From: an uncultured Nitrospinaceae bacterium | GTDB taxonomy: Bacteria; Nitrospinota; Nitrospinia; Nitrospinales; VA-1 | Assembly (NCBI GenBank): GCA_913043155.1 | Contig: CAJWLY010000006.1 | Location: 1-23,350 of the forward strand | Length of the DNA stretch: 23,350 nt | Direction of reading: 5' to 3' | In this document: positions 7,390 to 14,774 of the stretch, piece by piece | Numbering within the stretch: the stretch's first letter is position 1 | How the letters are laid out: each line of letters opens with the position of its first letter | Program-made: the position numbers and the translations under genes | The notes under the pieces: generated by a model | Told to the model about the DNA's origin: nothing | Databases searched by the model: none | What the model saw: only the letters and a program-made list of their open reading frames with translations

Positions 7390-8775
7390 CTAGCGGAAAC
7401 TCATAATGACAAAGGAGATGGGTTCGCCTGATCCATGAAAGAGGGATCCGTAATCTCGTTCGTCGTATCCCAGCGAGGCCAGTTGATCTGCGACCCGGCG
7501 CACCTCGCTTTCGGTTACGTACGCCACCGTGTCGGGGACGCCTTGAATGTTCAGGGTGCGCACCAGTTCGATCATTTGTTGCCGTGAGGTATCAGGGGTT
7601 CCTTCCATGGGGGGATATTCCATCTTGTGCCGGTAAGGGCTTTTGTAGGCCGTGTTCAAAGCGTGCAGGGTTCGAAGCATCAAGATGTCCCGGTCCCACG
7701 GAGCCATGTCGTGAGCGCCGTGGTGGGTTTGTACCAGTTCCAGAACGCTGATCACCCGGTCATTCAAATTCTTCCCCACGAAGCGGTGTTGATATTCCTT
7801 TTCAACCGATGAAAATCCTTCGGCCTGCGCCCAATCACCCAGCAGTTCGAAGTTCACCATAAAAGTGTATTGTCCGCCATACAGATTGAAGTAGGGGCGT
7901 CCTGCGAAATTAAGCTCCCTCAGGGAATACATTCCGTAATCCATTCCCGTATATCCCAGCCCGTTATCGTTGAGAAGGTGGCGGGCACGTTTCAGAGTAG
8001 CGAGGGCGCCGAGGTTGACGGGAACGGGAATTGCTTCTTCCAGTCGATCAACATGGGCCTGCAAGGTTTCTGTATGAGGCCAGTCATCGATGTCCACCCG
8101 CTGGTAGGACCGTTCCCACACGATGAGCGGGAGGGCGTGAGGCCAGGCTTTCAGGGCATCGAGGTTTTTCGTGTTGAACCACTCAGCAAACTGTTCGAAA
8201 TTCATTCCCACAGCCAGATTCGGATCGATCAAAGGTTGCAGGTATTCTTCGTGCAGCGAGTTGCCCTGTTTCAAGATGACCTTGGTGGCCAAGTCATCCC
8301 ATATCTCGTTGGAAAAGATCTTGTCCACTGATCCTTTGCGGAAACAATCCATATGGCCGGCGTCGATGCGGACCGCGAAAAATTTTTCGGTGTGTTGTTT
8401 CAGCCGTGGGTTATTGCGCGCACCTTTCAGGATTTCCATGGAGAAGTCGCACAGGACGTAACGCGTGTGGGGATACACCCGACCTTCGGTGTCGATCGAT
8501 TGGAGATGGGTCAGGAAGCAACCGGCCAGGTTGCCGTTACCAACGCCCCACTCCATAACGAACAAGTGTTGTTTGTCGTCGGGACGCTTGCGGGCTTGCT
8601 CGTAATAGTCTTCGGCCAGGGCGTGGGCCAACCGGTGATCGAGACTGACGTAGGTTTGAAAATGGTTGTGGATCCCCGGCCCCTGGATGCCGTAAAAAAT
8701 TTCGTTGACGTGGGTCTGCCACTGATCGGCGGGTTTAAAGTCACCAAGCGGCAGGGGGCGGGTTTGAGAATTCAT
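7390..8775 (-). CDS. MidA-like SAM-dependent methyltransferase
   Basis: A 461-residue cytosolic protein resembling the MidA/NDUFAF7 (COG1565) methyltransferase family, whose mitochondrial member methylates an arginine of a complex I subunit. Visible support: FYGIQGPGIHNHFQTYVSLD near the N-terminus (MidA proteins open with a similar GPGGYY...FxTSP region), a SAM-binding loop EWGVGNGNLAG (75-85), the acidic strand end YVLCDFS (106-112), and SNEIWDDL (155-162) in place of the family NE-x-LDAL segment. A later GYTGMDYGMYS matches the family's DYG strand. It is about 80-100 residues longer than typical MidA. It lies 27 bp downstream of the TPR gene in the same direction, so they are probably co-transcribed. 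The protein substrate is not known. Confidence 0.72.
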   Translation of the reverse strand: MNSQTRPLPLGDFKPADQWQTHVNEIFYGIQGPGIHNHFQTYVSLDHRLAHALAEDYYEQARKRPDDKQHLFVMEWGVGNGNLAGCFLTHLQSIDTEGRVYPHTRYVLCDFSMEILKGARNNPRLKQHTEKFFAVRIDAGHMDCFRKGSVDKIFSNEIWDDLATKVILKQGNSLHEEYLQPLIDPNLAVGMNFEQFAEWFNTKNLDALKAWPHALPLIVWERSYQRVDIDDWPHTETLQAHVDRLEEAIPVPVNLGALATLKRARHLLNDNGLGYTGMDYGMYSLRELNFAGRPYFNLYGGQYTFMVNFELLGDWAQAEGFSSVEKEYQHRFVGKNLNDRVISVLELVQTHHGAHDMAPWDRDILMLRTLHALNTAYKSPYRHKMEYPPMEGTPDTSRQQMIELVRTLNIQGVPDTVAYVTESEVRRVADQLASLGYDERDYGSLFHGSGEPISFVIMSFR

Positions 8776-8802
8776 GAAAAGGGTTTGTCATCCCCTGCGG
8801 GA

Positions 8803-9900
8803 CTAGGAGGAGAGTCCTTCCGTGCCTACGTCGCTGTCATCAAGATTGCCGCCGGAGGCCAGTTGGCCTGAAGCGGAAACGCCGCCGGGGATATTACCGT
8901 GATCGGTGGTTTGAGATTCCTCACCCTGCATAAGACTTTCGTAAACTTTGTACGCTTCCTGTGCGTCGTCCAACCGCCCTACTTCCTTATAACAGTTATA
9001 CAGGTTCAGCCAGGCCATGAGGTCACTGCGGTTTAGCGAGGTGGCCTGCTTGAATTCCTTGAGGGCTTTTTCCACTCGGCCGATGGTGGCGTAAAGACTG
9101 CCAAGGTTGGTGTGCGGCAGGGAAAATTCCGGATCGATCTCGCTGGCCCGCTGAAACGACTGCACCGCTTCATCGACCATATTCAGCGCCGAGTAGCAGC
9201 TTCCCAGATTGCAGTAGGCCTGCGGGTCTTTTTCGTCAAGGTCCACTACGCAGAGGGCCTGGGTCAGTGCCTCGTCATAGTTCGATGCATTGAAGTGAGC
9301 TGTGCTCAGCGCAGAACGTAGTTCTTTGTCTTCCGGAGAAAACATCAGGACTTTTTTAAGCACGGTGATTTCTTCGGTGAATTTTTTCTGCATGTCGTAG
9401 GCGGCTGCCAGATTGGCGTAACCCAGGTATTCTGTGGGGTCGAGTTCGACCGCCTTTTCAAAACAACGGGCGGCATTGTCGAACATGTCCTTAAGCATGA
9501 ACACTCCACCCAGATTGAGGTGGACTTCCGGGTCGTCCTCGATCAACTCCGCCGCGCGGCCCAACTCGCGGAGGGCTTCGTCTTCGTGATTACACATGCC
9601 GTAGACGGTCCCCAGTAGTTTGTACGCAAGACCATTTTTGTTGTCCCGGCCGATGATTTGCTTGAGTTGCTTGATGGCCTCGTCGAATTCGCGTCCGTCG
9701 ATGAAAAGTCTCCCCAATTCCAGTTGAAGATCGACGTTGTCGGGAGTGTCCTTCAATTCCTTGCGAACCTGCCGGACCCGTTTGGCAATAGCCATCTCAC
9801 GTTTGGTTTCTTCCGGATCGCGTACCCCAAGCTCCTCGAATATCTCCGGAGCTATTTTCATCGTGGTCCAACTGCCCCCTTTTCCTCCTTCAGCGCTCAT
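8803..9900 (-). CDS. Cytosolic tetratricopeptide-repeat protein
   Basis: A 365-residue protein made of about eight TPR units between residues 55 and 330. It shows the usual A-x-x-x-L-G, A-x-x-x-Y and A-x-x-x-F-x-x-A-x-x-L-D-P pattern (for example FEKAVELDP and FQRASEIDP). No signal peptide is present. The C-terminal 40 residues are Gly/Ser/Asp-rich and probably disordered. I chose ATG 9900 (MSAEGGKGG); a TTG at 9921 gives seven more residues and an internal ATG at 9861 is also possible, since no ribosome site is decisive. A strong promoter lies about 55 nt upstream. The MidA-like gene follows after 27 bp. TPR proteins bring partners together; here it may present substrate to the methyltransferase or radical SAM enzyme (inference). 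Confidence 0.85.
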   Translation of the reverse strand: MSAEGGKGGSWTTMKIAPEIFEELGVRDPEETKREMAIAKRVRQVRKELKDTPDNVDLQLELGRLFIDGREFDEAIKQLKQIIGRDNKNGLAYKLLGTVYGMCNHEDEALRELGRAAELIEDDPEVHLNLGGVFMLKDMFDNAARCFEKAVELDPTEYLGYANLAAAYDMQKKFTEEITVLKKVLMFSPEDKELRSALSTAHFNASNYDEALTQALCVVDLDEKDPQAYCNLGSCYSALNMVDEAVQSFQRASEIDPEFSLPHTNLGSLYATIGRVEKALKEFKQATSLNRSDLMAWLNLYNCYKEVGRLDDAQEAYKVYESLMQGEESQTTDHGNIPGGVSASGQLASGGNLDDSDVGTEGLSS

Positions 9901-9960
9901 AATTTTATAAAACTCCAACAACGTTAGCGGTCAATCATTAATAATCAACGGATACAGTTG

Positions 9961-9989
9961 ATTTTAGGGAATGTCCTCGGGAGTGTCAA
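9961..9989 (-). promoter_or_regulatory. Strong sigma70-type promoter for the TPR-methyltransferase-rSAM run
   Basis: Read on the minus strand, TTGACA (9984-9989), a 17-bp spacer and TAAAAT (9961-9966) give a near-consensus housekeeping promoter. The start would be near 9954, about 54 nt before the TPR start codon. It lies just after the stop of the B12-type radical SAM gene, so the three downstream minus-strand genes can be expressed independently of it. Confidence 0.8.
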
Positions 9990-10014
9990 GTTGGTCGCGA
10001 GGCCCAGGCGGATT

Positions 10015-11814
10015 TCATGCCGGTTGTTCCACTGTCTGGGCCATGTTGATAATTTCTTCCTGTCCGTAATGGTCCAGGTAAAGCAAGAAGTGTTCCCGTG
10101 AAAGATAATTCCAGACTTTGCGCGAAGGAAAATTGGCTTCAATGATTTCGTCGAATGTTTCGTAAACTTCCATCACCTCTTCTTTTGGCATGCCCTTGCT
10201 GATCTCGAAATCAAAGATAATGGCCATGTCTCTGTTCGGGTCGCGGAGAATTCGGTCGACTTGGAATTTCTCCGGGTTGTGGAAGATAGCGGAATCTTTC
10301 TCCAGAGTGAAAATGGATTGCCCCACCGAATGGATGGTGCCATCTCCTGTTTCGCCGTGCTGTACTGTGAAGTCGATGGTTTCCTGGGCTTCATGGCGCT
10401 CTTCGGTGGGAAAGCCGAAAAAAAGGTACAGGTGGTTCCAGATTCCCGCGCGGGAACTGTTTTCGAGGACCCGTTTTTCCATTGCTTGGTCACATCCCTT
10501 GTCGATGATCGAAAGTACCCGGTTGTTGGCGCTCTCCAGTCCAAAAAACAGCATCAGGAATCCCGCCCGGTACATATTTTCAAACAGCCTTGTCGTTTCT
10601 ACGGAATCCGATTCAAACTTGAGCATCCCCAGCGCACGCATCTCGACTCCCTTGGAAAGGATGGCACGTGACATCCGGTCGAAAGCGTTCGGAGAAATCG
10701 CTTCATCGGAGAACGTGAAGTATTTCGTTTTGTATCTTTTGCCGAGGTAATCCAATTCGTCCGCGACACGCTCTTCGTTTTCTTTCCTGTAGTGGGAATC
10801 GTAAATGAAACTGTGTGTGCAGAATGTGCATTTGCCCCAGTAGCACCCCCGGCTGGCCATGTAGGGCAGGACGGGATAGGGCATGAGATATTTTTTTAAA
10901 GGAAGGTCGTCGAAGTTGGGACAGACCAGCCGGTCGTAGGGAAGCGACTTGGCCTTTTCGTTTCGCATGATTTTTCCGTCATTCAGGTAAATCAGATTCG
11001 GAACGGTGTCGAGGGAACCCCCTTCCTTGAGTCGTTGCACCAGTTGGTCCAGGGGGTGCTCTCCTTCGAACAGAATGATGCTGTGAAACATCTCCTCGAA
11101 CAAGGTTTTCTTGTCGTCCAGAATGTCCTGATGCCGGGCAAAGACGCTTCCACCGATAACAATGTGAAGGTGCGGGTACCGTTTCTTAAGAAGCCGCGCC
11201 AGCGTGAGGCCGGGGATCACCTGTCCCACGTGTATGATCGAAAGGCCGACCAGCCCGTACCCAGCCCAGTTCACCTCTGGAATCAGATCGGTTTGGTATA
11301 GATCGAAAAACGGATTTCGCGTGGAATCCTGTGTGGCCGCGAGAATACCTTGAAGGCTTTCCTCCGGGGTTCCTTGCATGAAAAACGATTCCAGATCGAT
11401 ACGGCTCGGGTAGTGTGTGTATGAGATCAGTTGCATCGCGACTTTTAAAGTGGTGTAGGCGTTTTTATATTCGGAAAACCGGAAAAAACGTTCCTCGTCG
11501 CGTAACACCTGTTTGGCATCGCTGATATCCGATAGAACCGTCTCGAGGTACTGGGTGTCATCAAGGATTTGTCGATGAATGGGCTCCACTTCCTGGTCTT
11601 CTGGAGTTTTGACGGGTTTGGTGAGGCGGGTGTGTATTTTGTCAACACAACGCTTGAGATAATTACTAGAAAGAAAACGATCATAGCACTCGACGTTGAA
11701 GTCGAACTGATCTACCTCGTGGCCCTGGGCTTCGAGGTACGCAGTGAGCGTTGGCAGAGCCAGGTAAGGCTGGCTCGGATACCATTGCGGTGGAAAAATC
11801 AGGGCCGTTTTCAT
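10015..11814 (-). CDS. B12-binding-type radical SAM protein with CX4CX2C motif
   Basis: A 599-residue cytosolic protein of the B12-binding radical SAM type, related to enzymes that do methyl transfer or ring and chain rearrangements. The N-terminus (ALIFPPQWYPSQPYLALP) matches the usual opening of this family. Residues about 180-270 look like the cobalamin-binding Rossmann domain (VGLSIIH...LARLLKK...IVIGGS), but no DxHxxG motif is seen, so B12 may bind base-off or not at all. The cluster motif is SRGCYWGKCTFC with Cys324, Cys329 and Cys332, that is CX4CX2C, one residue longer than canonical. An unusually long helical insert (about 50-175) precedes the B12-like domain. A divergent promoter lies upstream. 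The TPR gene begins about 115 bp downstream. Substrate unknown. Confidence 0.82.
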   Translation of the reverse strand: MKTALIFPPQWYPSQPYLALPTLTAYLEAQGHEVDQFDFNVECYDRFLSSNYLKRCVDKIHTRLTKPVKTPEDQEVEPIHRQILDDTQYLETVLSDISDAKQVLRDEERFFRFSEYKNAYTTLKVAMQLISYTHYPSRIDLESFFMQGTPEESLQGILAATQDSTRNPFFDLYQTDLIPEVNWAGYGLVGLSIIHVGQVIPGLTLARLLKKRYPHLHIVIGGSVFARHQDILDDKKTLFEEMFHSIILFEGEHPLDQLVQRLKEGGSLDTVPNLIYLNDGKIMRNEKAKSLPYDRLVCPNFDDLPLKKYLMPYPVLPYMASRGCYWGKCTFCTHSFIYDSHYRKENEERVADELDYLGKRYKTKYFTFSDEAISPNAFDRMSRAILSKGVEMRALGMLKFESDSVETTRLFENMYRAGFLMLFFGLESANNRVLSIIDKGCDQAMEKRVLENSSRAGIWNHLYLFFGFPTEERHEAQETIDFTVQHGETGDGTIHSVGQSIFTLEKDSAIFHNPEKFQVDRILRDPNRDMAIIFDFEISKGMPKEEVMEVYETFDEIIEANFPSRKVWNYLSREHFLLYLDHYGQEEIINMAQTVEQPA

Positions 11815-11881
11815 CCGGAAATACCTTTTAGGCAGATGGTCGGAGTCCGTTGGGAAAACCCCAGTATTTTCTTATAAGTCA

Positions 11882-11910
11882 AGCATATATGAGGGGATTT
11901 ACCCTGTCAA
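11882..11910 (-). promoter_or_regulatory. Sigma70-type promoter for the B12-type radical SAM gene
   Basis: On the minus strand TTGACA (11905-11910), a 17-bp spacer and TATGCT (11882-11887) form a good promoter, giving a leader of about 60 nt. It overlaps the -35 of a plus-strand promoter (11904-11932), so the two divergent transcripts may compete for polymerase. Confidence 0.7.
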
Positions 11911-11932
11911 CGAACCATTTTTTTGCTAAAAT
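11904..11932 (+). promoter_or_regulatory. Promoter for the structured intergenic RNA
   Basis: CTGTCA (11904-11909), a 17-bp spacer and TAAAAT (11927-11932) preceded by TG (TGCTAAAAT, an extended -10). Transcription would start near 11939. No credible protein start lies in the next 200 bases, which fits a non-coding transcript. Confidence 0.5.
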
Positions 11933-11936
11933 CGCC

Positions 11937-12060
11937 CGGGGGGCCTGCCCTGAGCCGCAACCTGTTTTTCAACTTAGGGGACAGATGAGCAGTCATTGTA
12001 CTGGTGAGAAGCTTGCCCGCCTCTCGACAGGCGTTCCGGTTCCGCTTGACACCCCGGCTG
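11937..12060 (+). ncRNA. Structured intergenic RNA, possibly 6S-like
   Basis: No gene fits this stretch, yet it lies behind its own promoter and can fold. CCGGGG (11937-11942) can pair with CCCCGG (12052-12057). GCCTG near 11943 can pair with CAGGC near 12028. CCCTGAG pairs with CTTAGGG (one G-U), and CGCCT (12018-12022) with AGGCG (12029-12033). Two blocks recall enterobacterial 6S RNA: CCCTGAGCCG at 11948, and TGGTGAG followed by a self-complementary AAGCTT and CCCGCC about 50 nt later. 6S RNA binds sigma70 polymerase. The ends are uncertain, and the -35 of the next promoter overlaps the 3' part. It could also be an unnamed small RNA or just a GC-rich spacer. Confidence 0.3.
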
Positions 12061-12074
12061 GAAAGGACTATACT
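12046..12074 (+). promoter_or_regulatory. Near-consensus sigma70 promoter
   Basis: TTGACA (12046-12051), a 17-bp spacer and TATACT (12069-12074). Transcription would begin near 12081 and give a leader of about 70 nt before the TTG start at 12151. It is among the best promoter matches in the window and probably drives the acidic protein gene and perhaps the run that follows. Confidence 0.85.
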
Positions 12075-12150
12075 TCCACAGTCCCGAAAAGGTTGTATTT
12101 ATTGACTTATCTAAAACTGTCCATCACCGTATTTTCTAGGAGATAGTCCT

Positions 12151-12762
12151 TTGAGCGATCAGGAAGAGGCAGCCAAGGCAGAAGAAGCTGAAGTCACGGA
12201 AGAGAAAAAACAGGAGGGCGTAGGTGCGGATGCTCTTTCTGACTTGAAAGAGCTTGAGAAACTCAAAAAAGAGTTGATGCAGGAGAAGGAAAAGGCAGCC
12301 CAGGAGCTCGTTGAAGGAGAAGAGGGAGAAGAGGATCTTCGTGAAGTTGACTATCTTCAAAAACTCATCACCCTCGCGGTCAAGTTCGATCATCATGTCG
12401 GAATGTTTTTGATGCCCGCGTACATCGACTGTGGATTGAAGTACGACCACAAGTTGGCCGAAAGTTACCTGACCCACGTCACGACCATCGAAACGTTTCT
12501 CCGGCTGTTGGAAAAGGTGGATGGGGTGACCCGCGAGCAGGTCACAAAGGATTGCATCATTAAGTTGCGAGGTGTTGTTCAACAGATTCACAAGAACCTG
12601 GTCAAGCCGCTTTACCGCGAGGTGGGGCTTATGAAGAAGAAGCCCAAGTCGGAAAGCCTGGAAAACTTTACAAGCAACTGGAACGAGCGGCTTGAGGACT
12701 TTCAGAAAGCGTGCGATTTCGAGTATCAGGTTCTCGATGTTAAAGCTTTTATGGTGAAGTAA
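12151..12762 (+). CDS. Acidic helical cytosolic protein, unrecognised
   Basis: A 203-residue protein of no family I recognise. It starts with TTG at 12151, supported by AGGAG at 12138-12142 and the good promoter upstream. Residues 1-65 are Glu/Lys-rich and predicted coiled-coil or disordered (KELEKLKKELMQEKEKAAQEL). The rest looks like an all-helical bundle with scattered histidines (His81, His82, His100, His109, His147). This could suggest a metal or haemerythrin-like bundle, but the spacing does not match haemerythrin and I do not claim it. No signal peptide or membrane segment. It shares the acidic N-terminal style (MSD/MSE/MAE starts) with the NHL, TPR and DUF1566 proteins nearby. It is followed by a hairpin-rich gap. 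Confidence 0.72.
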   Translation: MSDQEEAAKAEEAEVTEEKKQEGVGADALSDLKELEKLKKELMQEKEKAAQELVEGEEGEEDLREVDYLQKLITLAVKFDHHVGMFLMPAYIDCGLKYDHKLAESYLTHVTTIETFLRLLEKVDGVTREQVTKDCIIKLRGVVQQIHKNLVKPLYREVGLMKKKPKSESLENFTSNWNERLEDFQKACDFEYQVLDVKAFMVK

Positions 12763-13003
12763 ACGAAACTTGCCGTTGTAGGGTCGTTGGATGAGGTGAG
12801 ATTTTTCACGGACCCGATCCCCTAGCTGCCATAATAAATAGAGGAAGTTAAAATTGAGAGCGTCCCCTACCGGGGGTGAATCGGAGAGCCCCGCTTGCGG
12901 GGCCTTTTCAATTTCTGACCGGTTATGCCGGTTACCCGGAACCTGAAAGCCCTGTGTCAGGTCTTTTACGCGGCCCGGTTTTTTGAGACTGGAGAATTTT
13001 TTG
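12763..13003 (+). promoter_or_regulatory. Hairpin-rich gap and leader upstream of second NHL gene
   Basis: This 241-base gap holds no gene but several hairpins in a row. GGGTC (12781-12785) pairs with GACCC (12811-12815). CCCC-TACC-GGGG lies near 12864-12875. GCCCCGC pairs with GCGGGGC at 12888-12903. ACCGG-TTATG-CCGGT lies near 12918-12932. ACCTGA pairs with TCAGGT near 12942-12963 and is followed by CTTTTA. AAATTGA near 12852 can also pair with TCAATTT near 12908, closing the second and third hairpins into a three-way junction. It could be an attenuator or a cis-acting leader. I recognise no known riboswitch. Confidence 0.4.
12888..12908 (+). terminator. Probable terminator or attenuator
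   Basis: A perfect 7-bp GC stem (GCCCCGC at 12888-12894, GCGGGGC at 12897-12903) with a 2-nt gap is followed by CTTTTC. The T-run is short, so termination may be partial. It would end or attenuate transcription from the acidic protein gene before the NHL gene. Confidence 0.6.
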
Positions 13004-14017
13004 ATGGCTGAAGAAAACGACATGGAAGACGCGGAGCAGGAAGCGGAGGGAACTGCGGTTGTAGAGTTGGACGCCCGGGAAGTTCGCCCGGAAGAGGTCC
13101 CGGAAAAATTACTGGTCGACCACAGCAAACTCTATGTCTGGGTTGCCGATGCGGGCAATGACCGCATTCAGAAGTTCGATGGAAACGGACGGCTCCTATC
13201 CCAGTTCGGAAGGTCAGGTGGAACCCGCCCGCCTTACAATCCAGGCGAATTCAAGACCCCGAGCGGGGTCACCGTGGACTTGGAAGGAAACATCTGGGTG
13301 GCTGATACCGGGTGCCACCGCATACAGAAATTTGATGAAGACGGCGATTTCATTCTGGAGTTTGGCTCGGAGGGGTGGGGGCAGGACAAGTTTTATTGGC
13401 CTGAAAGTATTGTTACCGAATCCACCGGGACGGTTTTGGTGGCTGATACGTCTAACCACAACATCAAGCGCTACGATGATGATGGCGAGTTCCTCCTTGG
13501 ATTTGGGTACCCGGGAAACTTTGACGGGTTCCTCAAGTTTCCCACCGGCATCGCTCTCGACAAGGAGGGAAACATTTACGTGGCCGATCGGGATAACCAG
13601 CGCATTCAGATTTTTAATGAAGATGGGCTGTTTGTTAGCAAGTTCGGGGCGCACGGTTTTGAGGAAGGACGGTTTAATTTCCCGACAGGGATTGCCGTGC
13701 GTAATGACGGTACCATCCTCGTTTCAGAAAAGAGCCAGAATCGCATCCAGACCTTTGACCGTGACGGCAAACTGATAGGTGCCATTGGGGGAAGGGGAAA
13801 AAGGGACGGGCAGTTCAATTGTCCCACCTCGCTGGCCCTCGACCCATACGGTTATCTGTTCGTGATCGATACCATCAATCAGCGGGTTCAGAAGTTCGAT
13901 CCGGACCTGAATTTTGTCGCCAAGTGGGGTGTGATCGGAAGCGAACCCGGTCAGTTTAAGGACCCGGCGGGAATCGGGCTGTCTTGGGAAGCGGACTGGG
14001 CTCCGCAGGAAGAGTAG
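13004..14017 (+). CDS. Cytosolic six-bladed NHL-repeat protein
   Basis: A 337-residue NHL propeller without signal peptide. Start at ATG 13004, nine bases after GGAG (12991-12994); a TTG at 12983 precedes the ribosome site and is unlikely. Residues 1-30 are acidic. Six blades follow, marked by VADAGNDRIQKF, VADTGCHRIQKF, VADTSNHNIKRY, VADRDNQRIQIF, VSEKSQNRIQTF and VIDTINQRVQKF. Each is preceded by a P-x-G-(I/V)-x-(V/L)-D strand and followed by an (F/I)G turn with G-x-F. This is the classic NHL pattern, unlike the divergent LGQ-type blades of the first NHL protein. It lies 27 bp before the exported DUF1566 gene. NHL domains act as interaction platforms; the partner here is unknown. Confidence 0.9.
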   Translation: MAEENDMEDAEQEAEGTAVVELDAREVRPEEVPEKLLVDHSKLYVWVADAGNDRIQKFDGNGRLLSQFGRSGGTRPPYNPGEFKTPSGVTVDLEGNIWVADTGCHRIQKFDEDGDFILEFGSEGWGQDKFYWPESIVTESTGTVLVADTSNHNIKRYDDDGEFLLGFGYPGNFDGFLKFPTGIALDKEGNIYVADRDNQRIQIFNEDGLFVSKFGAHGFEEGRFNFPTGIAVRNDGTILVSEKSQNRIQTFDRDGKLIGAIGGRGKRDGQFNCPTSLALDPYGYLFVIDTINQRVQKFDPDLNFVAKWGVIGSEPGQFKDPAGIGLSWEADWAPQEE

Positions 14018-14044
14018 ATCTTGTTTGCAACAGGAAGGTATGCG

Positions 14045-14713
14045 ATGAAACAAGGAATGAAACGGTACCGACCGCTCGGCCTTCGGGTGCGCGCGCGGGT
14101 TGTGTTTTTTGTCAGCGTCACCCTGCTCCTGAGCGGAGTTTCTTTTGCAGGTGATTCCCCCCAGTCGAGCGGTGATGCCTTGTTCGAGAATCAGATTCTG
14201 TCGATGACCGCTCCCAAACCCGAACTGAAACCTTCCGGCGACCCCCGGTTCAAGGACAACGAGGACGGTACGGTGACCGATCTGGAAGAAGGGTTGATGT
14301 GGAAACAGCAGGACTCTTACCAGGAAAAAAAGCGGTGGATCAACTGGGTGGAAGCTCATGATTACGTTCGCGAGAAAAATGAAAACAAGTTCGCGGGTTA
14401 TGAAGACTGGAGACTTCCCACCCGGAAGGAGCTCCTGTCGTTGTACGAAAAGGAGAAAAGCGTTCCCTGGTCCTACTACTGGACGACTAACGAAGTGCAT
14501 ATCGACCCTATCTTCGGGTATACCAGTTGTTGTTTCTGGACCAGCGAAGTGCATAAGGATATCTACGCGTGGCACGTCAATTTCATCCGTGGCAAGGCTT
14601 ACCCCAGTATCAAGCAAGGGGTGAAGAACATGGCTGCTGGGTCGGCGTCTCTTTCAGTGGTTCGACTGGTGAGAAAGGTGGAACCCGCCAGAGAAGCGAG
14701 GGCCTCTAAATAA
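14045..14713 (+). CDS. Exported DUF1566 (Lcl C-terminal-like) protein
   Basis: A 222-residue protein with one DUF1566 domain, a C-type-lectin-like fold family. Start at ATG 14045, six bases after AGGAAGG. It is the only member of the local family with an export signal: an Arg-rich N-terminus then a hydrophobic run (about 18-35) ending SFAG. The domain begins with FKDNEDGTVTD, continues with GLMWKQQDS, WINWVEAHDY, FAGYEDWRLPTRKELLSL, HIDPIFGY, FWTSE and ends with VVRLVRKV, which is the full set of family landmarks. It follows the NHL gene by 27 bp. Lcl of Legionella is a surface-located collagen-like adhesin with such a C-terminus, but no collagen repeat is present here. Ligand unknown. Confidence 0.85.
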   Translation: MKQGMKRYRPLGLRVRARVVFFVSVTLLLSGVSFAGDSPQSSGDALFENQILSMTAPKPELKPSGDPRFKDNEDGTVTDLEEGLMWKQQDSYQEKKRWINWVEAHDYVREKNENKFAGYEDWRLPTRKELLSLYEKEKSVPWSYYWTTNEVHIDPIFGYTSCCFWTSEVHKDIYAWHVNFIRGKAYPSIKQGVKNMAAGSASLSVVRLVRKVEPAREARASK

Positions 14714-14774
14714 TATTAGCGATCGAACGCCGCGGGCGGAAGATTTTTGGTCCCGGCCTCGGAGATACCCCCCC

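Noticed and set aside
11850..12146. Plus-strand open frame of 98 codons in the divergent intergenic region
   Set aside because: No ribosome site, crosses two promoters and the structured RNA region, and its product has no family resemblance.
12151..12762. Haemerythrin-like metal site in the acidic helical protein
   Set aside because: Histidines are present in helices, but their spacing and the missing carboxylate pattern do not match the haemerythrin signature.
12136..13128. Minus-strand open frame of 330 codons
   Set aside because: Antisense to the acidic helical gene, the hairpin-rich gap and the start of the NHL gene; Phe/Leu/Ser-rich product reflects complement of Glu/Lys codons.
13724..14617. 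Minus-strand open frame of 297 codons
   Set aside because: Antisense to the NHL and exported DUF1566 genes, both of which have strong family evidence.
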